From positions 1-11,036 of the forward strand of contig DKBN01000028.1 in NCBI GenBank assembly GCA_002451235.1: a stretch of DNA of 11,036 nucleotides. Reading direction: 5' to 3'. This document shows, in pieces, positions 1 through 7,080 of the stretch; position 1 is the first letter of the stretch, and each line of letters starts with the position of its first letter. The stretch is from Patescibacteria group bacterium UBA6899 (GTDB lineage: Bacteria > Patescibacteriota > Minisyncoccia > Phycocordibacterales > UBA6899). The notes below the pieces were generated by a model that worked only from the letters and a program-made list of their open reading frames with translations, had not been told where the DNA came from and ran no database searches. Position numbers and translations under genes: made by a program.

Positions 1-306
1 GGTGATGAAGACCATGTCCGCGCCCTTCACCGCTTCCTGAAGTTCCTCCTTCGTTTCCTCCGCGGCACGTTTCCCGAGCTCGGGGTTCATTCCGGTTCCG
101 AGCCCGCGAGTGAGGTTCTTCCCGATGTGGATCTTCTTCGTGGCCAGCGAATTATGAAGGTCTTGCGCGTCCGTATTGATGGCGATGAATTCGACACCTT
201 TGATCTTCGAGCCGACCATATGATTCACGGCGTTTTTTCCCGAACCTCCGACCCCAACGACCTTGATGCGTGCGAATGCTTCTATCTCCGGATTGATTTT
301 AGGCAT
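1..306 (-). CDS. ftsZ: Cell division protein FtsZ, N-terminal part (runs off the left edge)
   Basis: Tubulin-like GTPase that polymerises at mid-cell into the Z ring. I translated it from the ATG at 306-304; 102 residues are inside the window. Seen: a Rossmann start (IKVVGVGGSGKNAVNHM, about residues 14-30) equal to the FtsZ T1 nucleotide loop, NTDAQDL (44-50), the signature glycine loop GLGTGMNPELG (68-78) and ADMVFIT (97-102). The usual GGGGxNAV is here GGSGKNAV, with Ser and Lys in the loop. The gene follows ftsA on the same strand after 173 bp, and that gap holds an extended -10 element, so ftsZ can be transcribed on its own. No Shine-Dalgarno site is visible just before the ATG. The family call is safe; only the C-terminal two thirds is missing. 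Confidence 0.96.
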   Translation of the reverse strand, partial: MPKINPEIEAFARIKVVGVGGSGKNAVNHMVGSKIKGVEFIAINTDAQDLHNSLATKKIHIGKNLTRGLGTGMNPELGKRAAEETKEELQEAVKGADMVFIT

Positions 307-367
307 GATACAGAATGCTAAAAAGAGGGCCGCCAAAGCGCACTCCCGTTATGTCGAATATGTTCGA

Positions 368-376
368 AGTATAGCA
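368..376 (-). promoter_or_regulatory. Extended -10 promoter element of ftsZ
   Basis: On the minus strand the bases read TGCTATACT, a TGn extended -10 with TATACT (5 of 6 matches to TATAAT). No good -35 sits 16-18 bp upstream, which is common for extended -10 promoters. Transcription would start near 361, giving an ftsZ leader of about 55 nt. It lies in the 173-bp ftsA-ftsZ gap. Confidence 0.5.
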
Positions 377-479
377 AAAAGCCTGAATTTCGCACCAAAA
401 TCAAGGCCGTGAATGTTACATCGAAACCACAACAGGACCCTGTCAAGACCTGCCTTCGAAAGCATAGAAAAAGGGGGCA

Positions 480-1649
480 TTACGGAAGCAATTGCTTTGC
501 CATTTCACGGAACACACGCTTGATGCGGGCGCCGATCTTTTCTCCCTGCGGCCGGCCGCTTCGGTCCGAACTCGCTCCCCAAACACAAAGACCGTACGCG
601 ACGAACCATGTGGTATCTCTGCCGGGTTTTGCTCCCCTCGGCTCATCGGGCGCGTCGAGAGTAACCGCAGGGACCTTTGAGGGAAGTCGCATCGCACCTC
701 GCGCGAAATCTTCGATCGTCTCGATCCCCGACCCGCCTCCCGTAAGAACGATCCCTGCCGGAAGCAATTCATTCTTCCCGATCTTCTTGAGGTGGGCGAC
801 CACGAGTTGGAACATGTCGTCGAGGCGCGTTTCAACGATCTCCGAAAGTCGTTTCTTCGGGAACTGATGCGCCCCCTTCCCGAGTTTCACCATTTCCGCT
901 TCCTCAAGCGGAATCTTGAGGCCGAGCGCAATATCGTTCGTGATGTCGGTCGAGCCGACCGGGAACACCTCCAGGGAGATCGGTATCCCATCCTCGAAGA
1001 CCATGACCGAGATGGTCTCGGCGCCGATATTGGCGAGCACGCATCCGGCCATGCGCTGCGCTTTGGTCAGAGAGACGTAACTTGCCGCTAAGGGGGACGC
1101 CGTGACGTCGAGTACTTCGATATCCGCTTCCTCGACCGCGCGGATAAGATCACCTAAGTGTTGTTCCAGGCTCGTGATGAGAAGTGTCGTAGCCTCGAGT
1201 TTGAGGCCTTTCATCCCCGCAGGTCTTCCGTACACGCGCTTTCCGTCGATCTTAAATTCGACAGGGATGGTATGAAGGATGCGCTTGTTCGCGGCCTGCG
1301 GAAGATCCTGCTCGGCCGCCCGCAGCGCGCGTTCGACGTCATGCTCGGTGATTTCCGAATCGGCGCGCGAGATGATCGCTGCGCCCTGTGTGGTCACTCC
1401 TTCGAGCCCGACGCCGCCGACGGAGACGAACGCGTCGCGGATGCGGGTATTCGCCATGCGCTCGGCCTCTTCGATCGCCGCTCTGACGCTACGTGTCGCG
1501 TCCGCAACATTGATGATATATCCGTGACGCAATCCGCGTGATTCCGATTTTCCTCGTCCGAGGATACGCGGCAAACCCCCGTCCGTTGTCTCGCAGATGA
1601 CAGCGCGGACCGAGTGGGTGCCAATGTCGATACCAGTGATGATAGCCAT
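480..1649 (-). CDS. ftsA: Cell division protein FtsA
   Basis: Actin-like ATPase that tethers FtsZ filaments to the inner membrane. The 389 residues are slightly short for the family (about 420). Seen: phosphate-1 motif GIDIGTHSVRAV (6-17), the 1C region between about 85 and 165, a phosphate-2 region ANIGAETISVMVF (206-218), adenosine motif VLTGGGSGI (301-309), and a basic amphipathic C-terminal helix (IGARIKRVFREMAKQLL, 372-388) typical of the FtsA membrane-targeting sequence. The phosphate-2 loop departs from the usual DIGGGT: Asp is Asn and the second and third Gly are Ala and Glu. It lies between ybeY (47 bp upstream) and ftsZ. The MAIITGIDIG start fits the family. A hairpin sits directly before the ATG, and there is no clear ribosome binding site. 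Confidence 0.96.
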   Translation of the reverse strand: MAIITGIDIGTHSVRAVICETTDGGLPRILGRGKSESRGLRHGYIINVADATRSVRAAIEEAERMANTRIRDAFVSVGGVGLEGVTTQGAAIISRADSEITEHDVERALRAAEQDLPQAANKRILHTIPVEFKIDGKRVYGRPAGMKGLKLEATTLLITSLEQHLGDLIRAVEEADIEVLDVTASPLAASYVSLTKAQRMAGCVLANIGAETISVMVFEDGIPISLEVFPVGSTDITNDIALGLKIPLEEAEMVKLGKGAHQFPKKRLSEIVETRLDDMFQLVVAHLKKIGKNELLPAGIVLTGGGSGIETIEDFARGAMRLPSKVPAVTLDAPDEPRGAKPGRDTTWFVAYGLCVWGASSDRSGRPQGEKIGARIKRVFREMAKQLLP

Positions 1650-1655
1650 ATGAAA

Positions 1656-1678
1656 ATCGGGAAGGCGTTCCTTCCGAT
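1656..1678 (-). promoter_or_regulatory. Hairpin in the ybeY-ftsA gap, directly before the ftsA start
   Basis: GGAAGG (1660-1665) and CCTTCC (1670-1675) form a perfect 6-bp stem with a 4-nt loop. It extends by three more pairs (1656-1658 with 1676-1678) around one bulged G at 1659. On the mRNA the stem ends 6 nt before the ftsA ATG and is followed by UUUU. It could be a weak attenuator, an mRNA processing site, or a structure limiting ftsA translation. The four-U tail is short for a strong terminator. Confidence 0.4.
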
Positions 1679-1696
1679 GAAAGGGGACCGCGCGCG

Positions 1697-2095
1697 TTAT
1701 GCGTATGTCGGGAGAAACCGTTTCAAGATGCGCCGCTCCTCTTCTTCCATTCTACCGCCATGACGCATGCCTTTCAAATGCTCCATTGAGTGGACAACGA
1801 GAAGCGCGACAAAATGCTCGTATGTCTGCCTGTGCGCACGACACTCGCGCCTCGCTTGTCGTAGGTTCAGGAAGATCTCCCCGGCATCATTCGATAAGGA
1901 AAACGAGAGGACGTTGGGTGTATATCTCTTCTTGCGATACATCCGATTGAGCGCACTGGAGCGTTTGTCACCCACGATAACGAGCGAAAGGTCGTATCGC
2001 TTGCCCAAGATCGCATTCTTCATCAAAACAAAAGGCAGGGCAGGAACCCTGTCTTTGGTGCTTCGGGTGAGCGAGAAACGCTTAGCGCCGCGCAT
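1697..2095 (-). CDS. ybeY: Endoribonuclease YbeY (16S rRNA maturation)
   Basis: Single-domain metal-dependent endoribonuclease needed for 16S rRNA 3'-end maturation and 70S quality control. It has 132 residues, near the usual 140-160. Seen: TPNVLSF (59-65), matching the family TNVLSF strand, and the zinc signature with His102, His106 and His112 (HSMEHLKGMRH, the H-x3-H-x5-H pattern). The family usually has GYDH before the third His; here it is GMRH. The start overlaps the end of rpsU by 14 bp, and a Shine-Dalgarno-like GGAGAAG lies inside rpsU, pointing to translational coupling. Pairing with rpsU makes sense, since both act on the small subunit. Confidence 0.93.
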   Translation of the reverse strand: MRGAKRFSLTRSTKDRVPALPFVLMKNAILGKRYDLSLVIVGDKRSSALNRMYRKKRYTPNVLSFSLSNDAGEIFLNLRQARRECRAHRQTYEHFVALLVVHSMEHLKGMRHGGRMEEEERRILKRFLPTYA

Positions 2096-2327
2096 CGGTC
2101 TTCTCCGGGGTCTTTCCGAGCTTGGCCAGCCGGGTGAATTCGACCCGCTTCGCGATGCCGTCGAGCGCGCGCCGCTTTGTCTTCAGTTTCGAGAGTTTTC
2201 TGCTGAAATAGCGCTCTCCGCGCACCTTCGAGAGTGCTTGCGTCGCCTGGACGCGTTTCGTAAATCGGCGGATCATCGCGGCTGGCGATTCGTTCCCTTG
2301 CTTTTTGACCTCAGCAATTATTGCCAT
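2082..2327 (-). CDS. rpsU: Small ribosomal subunit protein bS21
   Basis: Small basic protein of the 30S platform, near the 16S 3' end and the mRNA exit. At 81 residues it is a little long for bS21 (about 58-70). Seen: MAIIAEVKKQGNESPAAMIRRFTKRVQ, the bS21 N-terminus with the helix that usually reads E-x-A-L-R-R-F-K-R, then a Lys/Arg-rich helix (ERYFSRKLSKLKTKRRA) and an extra C-terminal stretch. It is the first gene of rpsU-ybeY-ftsA and has its own promoter. That promoter puts the transcription start almost on the ATG, with no leader and no ribosome binding site. Confidence 0.93.
   Translation of the reverse strand: MAIIAEVKKQGNESPAAMIRRFTKRVQATQALSKVRGERYFSRKLSKLKTKRRALDGIAKRVEFTRLAKLGKTPEKTDARR
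2100..2106 (-). promoter_or_regulatory. Ribosome binding site of ybeY, inside rpsU
   Basis: The minus strand reads GGAGAAG, with the GGAG core 7 nt before the ybeY ATG. It is one of very few Shine-Dalgarno-like sites in this window, and it supports the start at 2095 that overlaps rpsU. Confidence 0.55.
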
Positions 2328-2336
2328 AGTGCGAGC

Positions 2337-2365
2337 ATGCTACCACGCTCTGGCGGGCCACGCAA
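2337..2365 (-). promoter_or_regulatory. Promoter of rpsU-ybeY-ftsA, predicting a near-leaderless mRNA
   Basis: The minus strand reads TTGCGT (2365-2360), a 17-bp spacer, then TAGCAT (2342-2337) preceded by TGG, an extended -10. The -10 ends 9 nt before the rpsU ATG, so transcription should start within about 3 nt of the start codon. The rest of the 151-bp hisS-rpsU gap shows no clear terminator. Confidence 0.55.
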
Positions 2366-2478
2366 GCCCAGTTGAAGGCCGGCTTATGGGGGAAAACACC
2401 TCTCTATGGCAAAGTTTCTTAGCTATTCGATGAAAGAGCACGATGGCGACTGTGTGAGGGGTCCACTACGAGCAAGGG

Positions 2479-3810
2479 CTATTTGATCTTTTTGATGTGA
2501 TCAGCGAGCTTCGTGATCTTCACGGTCTCTTGGGAGCGGGTCTTCATGTCGCGGAGGATGACCGTCCCCTCAAGCGCCTCTTTCTGGCCGAAAATGATCG
2601 CGTATGGGATCTCTGATTTCTCGGCGATCGCAAGCTGCGCGGAGAGTGAATCTTTGTTGAGTGCATGGAGGACAGGGATACGGGCGTTGCGGAGGATCTC
2701 GATGATCTCAAGGGAACGGAGCTTTGCTTCAAACCCGATCTGGATGAAGTAGATCTTCGGTTTTTTGACGACCCGCGGTGTGACCGCCCTGTAGGTCGGA
2801 GAGAGGAGGACTCGATCAACGCCGATGGACGCGCCAACGGCCGGGACATCCTTCTTTGAGCCAAGGCGTTTCGCAAGGTAATCATATCGTCCGCCCGCAG
2901 AGATGGTGAACGGGAGCTGCGGTTCTGCCTTCTCTCCTTCGGCGGGGGTTTGTTCCGGCAATTCTTCCACGACCTCGAAGACGGTGTGCGTGTAATAATC
3001 GAGGCCGCGCACGAGATGCGGATTAATCCGATAATTGATCTTGAGCGCATCGAGATATTCCATCACTTCTTTGAAGTGCTGTTTGGCGGCGGGGGAAAGG
3101 AACGCGACGGATTGTGGCGCTTTCTCTTTGACCGGCTGGCATTGAGCGCTTTTGCAGTCGAGTAGGCGAAGCGGATTGGTCTTCATGCGCTGCCGGCAGT
3201 TACCGCAGATCTGATTGATGTGCTTGCGGTAGTAGTTCGTGAGCTCGCGGACGTACGGAACGCGCGACTCCTTGTCCCCGATGGAATTGACCTCGACGAC
3301 GATCCGCTCGACGCCGACCTCTCGCAGGATGGTCCAGACGAGATAGATGATCATCGCGTCGGCGATGGATTTCGATGTTCCGAGCATCTCAAGTCCGAAC
3401 TGGCGGAATTCGCGATAGCGGCCGCGTTGCGGATTGTCGTGGCGGAACGCACTTCCGTAATAATAGAGCTTCACCGGTTGCGGCAAGGATTGCATGCCGT
3501 GCTCGATGTATGCGCGCATCACCGGCGCGGTGAATTCGGGCCGCAAAGCGAGCTTATCGCCGGACTTCGTTTTCAAGGAATACATCTCTTTGCCGACGAT
3601 ATCCGTATCCTCGCTATTGGTCGAGGTGAACACCTCTTCGCGCTCGAGGATGGGCGTGTCGATAGGAGAGAATCCGTAGTAGAGTGAGATCTCCGCGGCC
3701 TTCTCCGAGAATCCCTGATATTTGTGGTACTCGTCGCCGATCAGGTCGCGCATTCCCTTAAGAGAGGTCGGCGCTTCCTTCCGTTCCTTGTCCTTGTTCG
3801 CTCGCGGCAT
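2479..3810 (-). CDS. hisS: Histidine-tRNA ligase (HisRS)
   Basis: Class II synthetase that charges tRNA-His. The length of 443 is normal (about 420-430). Seen: ALRPEFTAPVMRAY (88-101), motif 2 loop YYYGSAFRHDNPQRGRYREF (117-136) with Arg123, HisA block LVRGLDYYT (266-274) with Arg268, AGGRYD (305-310), and motif 3 GASIGVDRV (326-334). A C-terminal anticodon-binding domain starts near 352. The insertion domain has four cysteines at 202, 205, 219 and 224 (CGNC...C...C), a possible zinc knuckle. An acidic, Pro/Glu-rich insert lies at about 281-299, before AGGRYD. It follows lepB by 30 bp, so the two are probably co-transcribed. No Shine-Dalgarno site is seen. Confidence 0.97.
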   Translation of the reverse strand: MPRANKDKERKEAPTSLKGMRDLIGDEYHKYQGFSEKAAEISLYYGFSPIDTPILEREEVFTSTNSEDTDIVGKEMYSLKTKSGDKLALRPEFTAPVMRAYIEHGMQSLPQPVKLYYYGSAFRHDNPQRGRYREFRQFGLEMLGTSKSIADAMIIYLVWTILREVGVERIVVEVNSIGDKESRVPYVRELTNYYRKHINQICGNCRQRMKTNPLRLLDCKSAQCQPVKEKAPQSVAFLSPAAKQHFKEVMEYLDALKINYRINPHLVRGLDYYTHTVFEVVEELPEQTPAEGEKAEPQLPFTISAGGRYDYLAKRLGSKKDVPAVGASIGVDRVLLSPTYRAVTPRVVKKPKIYFIQIGFEAKLRSLEIIEILRNARIPVLHALNKDSLSAQLAIAEKSEIPYAIIFGQKEALEGTVILRDMKTRSQETVKITKLADHIKKIK

Positions 3811-3840
3811 GATAGAGGGAAATGATCCGAATAATGAACA

Positions 3841-4458
3841 CTATGGCTCGGTGACCCCGAATGACTCGGGACCCCCTGGCTTCCATGCGATGCGCGTGAA
3901 TGGGAAGAGACGAAGCAGCGCTTTCCCGTCCATCAGCCTCTTCGGTACCGGTCCCCAATAGCGCGAATCGGAGCTCTGCGCGCGGTTGTCTCCCATGACA
4001 AAATACTCCGTGTCATCGAGTGTGCGCTTCAGGGTATCGATCTTCGGATTCTTCACGTACGGCTCATCAAGAGTGATCGGCTCGGTCAAATGTCCTCCGG
4101 AGACGGTAACGACGCCGTTCTCGACCGAGACCGTCTCGCCCGGAAGTCCGATCACGCGCTTGATGAAGTACTTCGATGGGTCCTGCGGATATCGCAAGAT
4201 GACGACGTCGCCGCGTTGGTATGCGTCGACATACTTCGAGAGCTCGTCGACGATGAGATATTCGCCGTTCTTGAAGGTAGGGAACATCGAATTTCCGGAG
4301 ACGACGAATGGTTGCGCGATGAAGATGCGGATGGGGATGATGATCGCCGCTGCGATGACCGCATAGCGCACCGTCTCCCAAAGAACGGATAGAAACGATC
4401 CCGGCGCTTGCTGTTCTCCTGAATTTTTCGCCTGATCAGTGGTCTGTTCGCCGGTCAT
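3841..4458 (-). CDS. lepB: Signal peptidase I
   Basis: Membrane serine protease with a Ser/Lys dyad that removes signal peptides from exported proteins. The 205 residues are typical of a single-anchor (Gram-positive-like) enzyme. Seen: a disordered polar N-terminus (1-20), one membrane segment at about 31-50, box B SGNSMFPT (54-61) with nucleophile Ser57, box D RGDVVILRYP...YFIKRVIGLPGE with Lys100 as general base, and box E MGDNRAQSSDSRYWGPVP (155-172). It is the first gene of a minus-strand unit with hisS and diverges from the glycosyltransferase gene. Its promoter lies 8 nt before the ATG. Confidence 0.96.
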   Translation of the reverse strand: MTGEQTTDQAKNSGEQQAPGSFLSVLWETVRYAVIAAAIIIPIRIFIAQPFVVSGNSMFPTFKNGEYLIVDELSKYVDAYQRGDVVILRYPQDPSKYFIKRVIGLPGETVSVENGVVTVSGGHLTEPITLDEPYVKNPKIDTLKRTLDDTEYFVMGDNRAQSSDSRYWGPVPKRLMDGKALLRLFPFTRIAWKPGGPESFGVTEP

Positions 4459-4466
4459 GTGGCGTC

Positions 4467-4495
4467 ATGATACGGGAAAGCACCGTTTGACACAA
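4467..4495 (-). promoter_or_regulatory. Promoter of lepB-hisS, predicting a leaderless mRNA
   Basis: The minus strand reads TTGTGT (4495-4490), a 17-bp spacer, then TATCAT (4472-4467; 5 of 6). Only 8 nt separate the -10 box from the lepB ATG, so the expected 5' end is at the start codon or 1-2 nt before it. No ribosome binding site is present. Confidence 0.6.
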
Positions 4496-4563
4496 GACGG
4501 GATCGCATGGCGTTCCGTTCGAAAGGAGTGAAACATCGCGTTCGCGTCGCGTTTTGAATGCGG

Positions 4564-4569
4564 TATGAT
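4564..4569 (+). promoter_or_regulatory. Possible -10 box of the glycosyltransferase gene
   Basis: TATGAT (5 of 6) lies 37 bp before the preferred ATG at 4607; the -35 region is poor. The leader of about 31 nt would hold a hairpin with 6-bp arms CGAAGA (4581-4586) and TCTTCG (4594-4599) and a 7-nt loop. No Shine-Dalgarno site precedes 4607. Confidence 0.35.
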
Positions 4570-4606
4570 GGACCAACGAACGAAGATCTTCTTTCTTCGC
4601 GCGAAC

Positions 4607-5356
4607 ATGAAGTATTCCATCGTCATTCCCGCATACAACGAAGCGCCGTATATCGAACGAACGATCTCTGCGATCCGCGAACGGCTCATTGCGGCCTATC
4701 CAGACGTATGGGAGATCATCGTTGTCGATAATGCATCCGATGACGGCACAGGGGAAGCGGTCCGCGCTCTCGGTGATCCATCGATCCGCGTTATCCGGGA
4801 GCCGCAAAAGGGGAAAGGGAAGGCCCTGAAACACGGGGTTGCCACGGCTTCCGGTGACATCATTGCATATACAGATGCGGATCTCTCGATCGATCCAGAG
4901 CAGCTGTGTGAAGCGATCGATCGTGTTGCACGTAAAGAAGCAGAGATGGTCGTTGGATCGCGCTTGAGCGCACAGTCTCAAAAAGAGGACCGCGAATGGT
5001 GGCGCACGTTCACTTCTTCCGCGTTCAATCTCGCGGCACGAATGATCCTTGATCTTCCCGTCGGGGATTCGCAATGCCCGATGAAGGTGTTCAAAAAAGA
5101 GCTTTCCGAACAACTTCTCGCATCTTCGGAGAACGGGTTCTTTATCGATGCGGAATTTCTGTCGCGGGTCGTGCAAGCCGAGCACGCTATTCTCGAGATG
5201 CCCGTGGCATGGGTCGAACATCGATATCCGGGTCGCCGAAGTAAATTGCGGATGTTCAGTGACGGCGCGATGACCCCCATCGCACTGGCGCGGATCCGCG
5301 TCAGGTCCGCGAGTGCTTTTCGAAGTACTATACCTGTCTCACGTAATGAGCGATGA
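4607..5356 (+). CDS. Family 2 glycosyltransferase (dolichyl/polyprenyl-phosphate glucosyltransferase-like)
   Basis: GT-A fold transferase, probably moving a sugar from a nucleotide sugar to a polyprenyl phosphate or other envelope acceptor at the inner face of the membrane. I start it at 4607 (249 residues) because MKYSIVIPAYNEA is the canonical GT2 N-terminus; an in-frame ATG at 4565 would add 14 unlike residues. Seen: VVDNASDDGT (39-48), QKGKGKAL (67-74), the donor/metal motif YTDADLS (88-94), VVGSRL, and a DSQCPMKVF...ENGFFIDAEFLSR region like the D-x-Q-C-G-x-K-x-F...F-D-x-E-L of the ALG5/DPG-synthase group. No membrane helix is seen. The end overlaps the convergent methyltransferase remnant by 29 bp. 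The acceptor cannot be told from sequence. Confidence 0.85.
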   Translation: MKYSIVIPAYNEAPYIERTISAIRERLIAAYPDVWEIIVVDNASDDGTGEAVRALGDPSIRVIREPQKGKGKALKHGVATASGDIIAYTDADLSIDPEQLCEAIDRVARKEAEMVVGSRLSAQSQKEDREWWRTFTSSAFNLAARMILDLPVGDSQCPMKVFKKELSEQLLASSENGFFIDAEFLSRVVQAEHAILEMPVAWVEHRYPGRRSKLRMFSDGAMTPIALARIRVRSASAFRSTIPVSRNER

Positions 5357-6171
5357 CATCTGCGCAGCGGTCAAAATTTTGTCCATCCAAGAAACCCTGA
5401 TATTTCTCGACGAACAGTCGCCGTACCCCGCTGTTCTTGTCGATCACATCGATGTCGTAGCAGAGCGATCGCAATCGATCGATAAGCATTCGTGGGTCAT
5501 CACCTGCTTGTCGTATACGCTCCGGAGCGTATACGAATATGATGATTGGATGATCTCGCATGAGCATTTTCTCCGCCCCTTGAGAACATGCGACTCCCAA
5601 CCCTTGACATCGATCTTAAGCAATCCGACATTCTGAAGCTGCTGAGTAGCAAGGATAGAATCCAGTGTTCCGATGGGGACACGAAGTCGTCCTCCCCCGC
5701 GCCTTCGTCGACAAATGAATGTTTTCCCTTATTGTCTGGGTGCGAAAAGAGATCGCGAGGCTCATTCGTACTCCCAATTGCGACATGTAGCACACGCACA
5801 ATGCCGCGAGAATTTGCAGAGATATTCCGCTCGAGGAAATCGGCGTTTTCTGGGACCGGCTCAATGGCAATAACGTTCTTTGCCGTTTTGCTCGCTATGA
5901 GTGTGTAATATCCGATGTTTGCCCCCACATCGATCACGGTGATATCCGGTCGAAGCAAAATTCGGAATATCGGCAGTACATTTCGTTCGTATACTCCAAG
6001 AACAATTGCGCCCGAGACCACAGGGTCTTTGGGATTGAGATATAGCCTTCCTTCAGGAAGCTCTCTATATATGTGGGGATGGATCTTCCGAGGAGAAAAT
6101 TTATAACCGCACGCAAGGGTTTCGGTTTGAAAATCGTCGTATGTACTTTGGGGAGGATCGTTGGGGAGCAA
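5328..6171 (-). pseudogene. FkbM-family methyltransferase, broken by two frameshifts
   Basis: SAM-dependent methyltransferase of the FkbM family, which often methylates sugars of surface glycans. Segment 1 (6171 down to about 5680) holds VIDVGANIGYYTLIAS (SAM motif I) and IEPVPEN (motif II acidic). Then the frame slips at GTGTCCCC (C4 run 5675-5678), and the family continues in another frame as VPIGTLDSILATQQLQ... then LLKIDVKGWESHVLKG. A second slip at the G4 run (5576-5579) returns the sense to GAEKMLMRDHPIIIFVYAPE, ending at the TAG at 5330-5328. Each slip equals one missing base. The N-terminus also lacks a convincing ATG: the first usable codon is a TTG at 6171, while the frame is open to about 6228. 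Two homopolymer sequencing errors are the alternative, but all neighbouring housekeeping genes are intact. Confidence 0.8.
5511..5536. repeat. 26-bp perfect palindrome inside the methyltransferase remnant
   Basis: The 26 bases read the same on both strands, with no spacer; the centre is CTCCGGAG and each arm begins TCGTATACG. In the coding frame it corresponds to residues VYAPER and flanks. It could be chance within coding sequence, a cruciform site, or a protein-binding site. Confidence 0.6.
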
Positions 6172-6233
6172 TTGTAACGTTGCACCGAATACCTTCCCCC
6201 CGATTGCTCTGGCTGTTTCTACGGTTTTGAAGC

Positions 6234-6261
6234 ATTATAACTTCCCACATACATCACACAA
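6234..6261 (-). promoter_or_regulatory. Promoter for the methyltransferase remnant
   Basis: The minus strand reads TTGTGT (6261-6256), a 16-bp spacer and a perfect TATAAT (6239-6234). The -35 hexamer is identical to that of lepB. No start codon lies at the 6-9 nt distance seen at other promoters here, which fits damage to the 5' end of the gene. Confidence 0.55.
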
Positions 6262-6339
6262 CGAATCGTAGGTCTTTCCTACTTAAGGGCAGTAGATCTT
6301 TCTGTGATCGGCCCGCTGAACAATGACATGTGTCAGCCC

Positions 6340-6368
6340 TTCACAATCGCGTGCATCGCGCGTAGGAT
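6340..6368 (+). promoter_or_regulatory. Promoter of pth, predicting a leaderless mRNA
   Basis: TTCACA (6340-6345; 5 of 6), a 17-bp spacer, then TAGGAT (6363-6368). The -10 box ends 6 nt before the ATG at 6375, so the A of ATG is the expected first base. Just upstream lies an imperfect dyad, TGACA-TG-TGTCA (6324-6335). Confidence 0.55.
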
Positions 6369-6374
6369 GTCGGG

Positions 6375-6965
6375 ATGAAATGGATCGTCGTCGGCTTGGG
6401 GAATCCGGGAGGCGAATACGCTGACACGAGGCATAATGCCGGAAAGATCGTGCTTGCGTCCCTCTTCGACCGATTCGCGACAGGGGATTGGAAGGAGCAC
6501 AAGACGTGGGGGGTGATCGCCGCGAAAGGAGAGATCGTCGGGAAGGAAGTGCTTCTCGTCGCGCCTCTCACGTTCATGAACGAGTCAGGGAGATCGCTTC
6601 TTCATCTTGTAAAGAGCCCGAAACAGGCGGAACAGACGATCGTCATTCACGATGATATCGATCTTCCTTTGGGTACGTGGCGGATCGCGTTCGAGCGTGG
6701 GAGCGGTGGGCATAATGGCGTGAATTCGATCATGAAGACCATCAAGACCAAGGCGTTCGTGCGCGTGCGTATCGGCATAGCCCCCGTTGGCGCGGATGGA
6801 AGATTGAGGAAACCCAAGGCGGGGTCGGCGGTAAACAAATTCGTACTTGGGAAATTCATGGAAGGGGAGCGCAAGTCGATGGCGAAGGTCACCAAGGAAG
6901 TGTGCGGGGGCGTGGCGGACATCATCGCGAAAGGAAGAGAGCGGGCGATGAGTGAATGGAACTGA
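6375..6965 (+). CDS. pth: Peptidyl-tRNA hydrolase
   Basis: Cytoplasmic enzyme that cleaves the ester bond of peptidyl-tRNAs dropped from stalled ribosomes, recycling tRNA. The 196 residues match the family (about 190-200). Seen: VVGLGNPGGEYADTRHNAG (5-23) with Asn10 and catalytic His20, PLTFMNESG (64-72) with Asn69, IHDDIDLPLGTWR (91-103) with Asp93, and GSGGHNGVNSI (109-119) with Asn114. All expected active-site residues are present. It is a lone gene, with a promoter immediately upstream and no same-strand neighbour within 150 bp. The stop is TGA, which argues against recoding of TGA in this organism. No clear terminator follows. Confidence 0.97.
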   Translation: MKWIVVGLGNPGGEYADTRHNAGKIVLASLFDRFATGDWKEHKTWGVIAAKGEIVGKEVLLVAPLTFMNESGRSLLHLVKSPKQAEQTIVIHDDIDLPLGTWRIAFERGSGGHNGVNSIMKTIKTKAFVRVRIGIAPVGADGRLRKPKAGSAVNKFVLGKFMEGERKSMAKVTKEVCGGVADIIAKGRERAMSEWN

Positions 6966-7080
6966 GTCGACACGGGTATGAATCGGCTCTCTCGCCCGCG
7001 GAGACCAAGCTCCTCTACAATACCGGGAAGTAGCCCCTTCGTAGTCACTGTGCCACGCCACCTTTCCACCCCACCGTACT

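Noticed and set aside
441..446. TTGACA on the minus strand between ftsA and ftsZ as a -35 box
   Set aside because: No acceptable -10 hexamer lies 15-19 bp downstream. The extended -10 at 368-376 is a better candidate.
4487..4492. TTGACA on the plus strand as the -35 box of the glycosyltransferase gene
   Set aside because: The sequence 16-18 bp downstream does not resemble a -10 box; it overlaps the lepB promoter by chance.
4520..4529. AAAGGAG as a ribosome binding site on the plus strand
   Set aside because: The only start at a suitable distance is a GTG that opens just eight codons.
4565..4606. Upstream ATG at 4565 as the glycosyltransferase start
   Set aside because: It adds 14 residues not seen in the family and overlaps the likely -10 box TATGAT; MKYSIVIPAYNE is the standard N-terminus.
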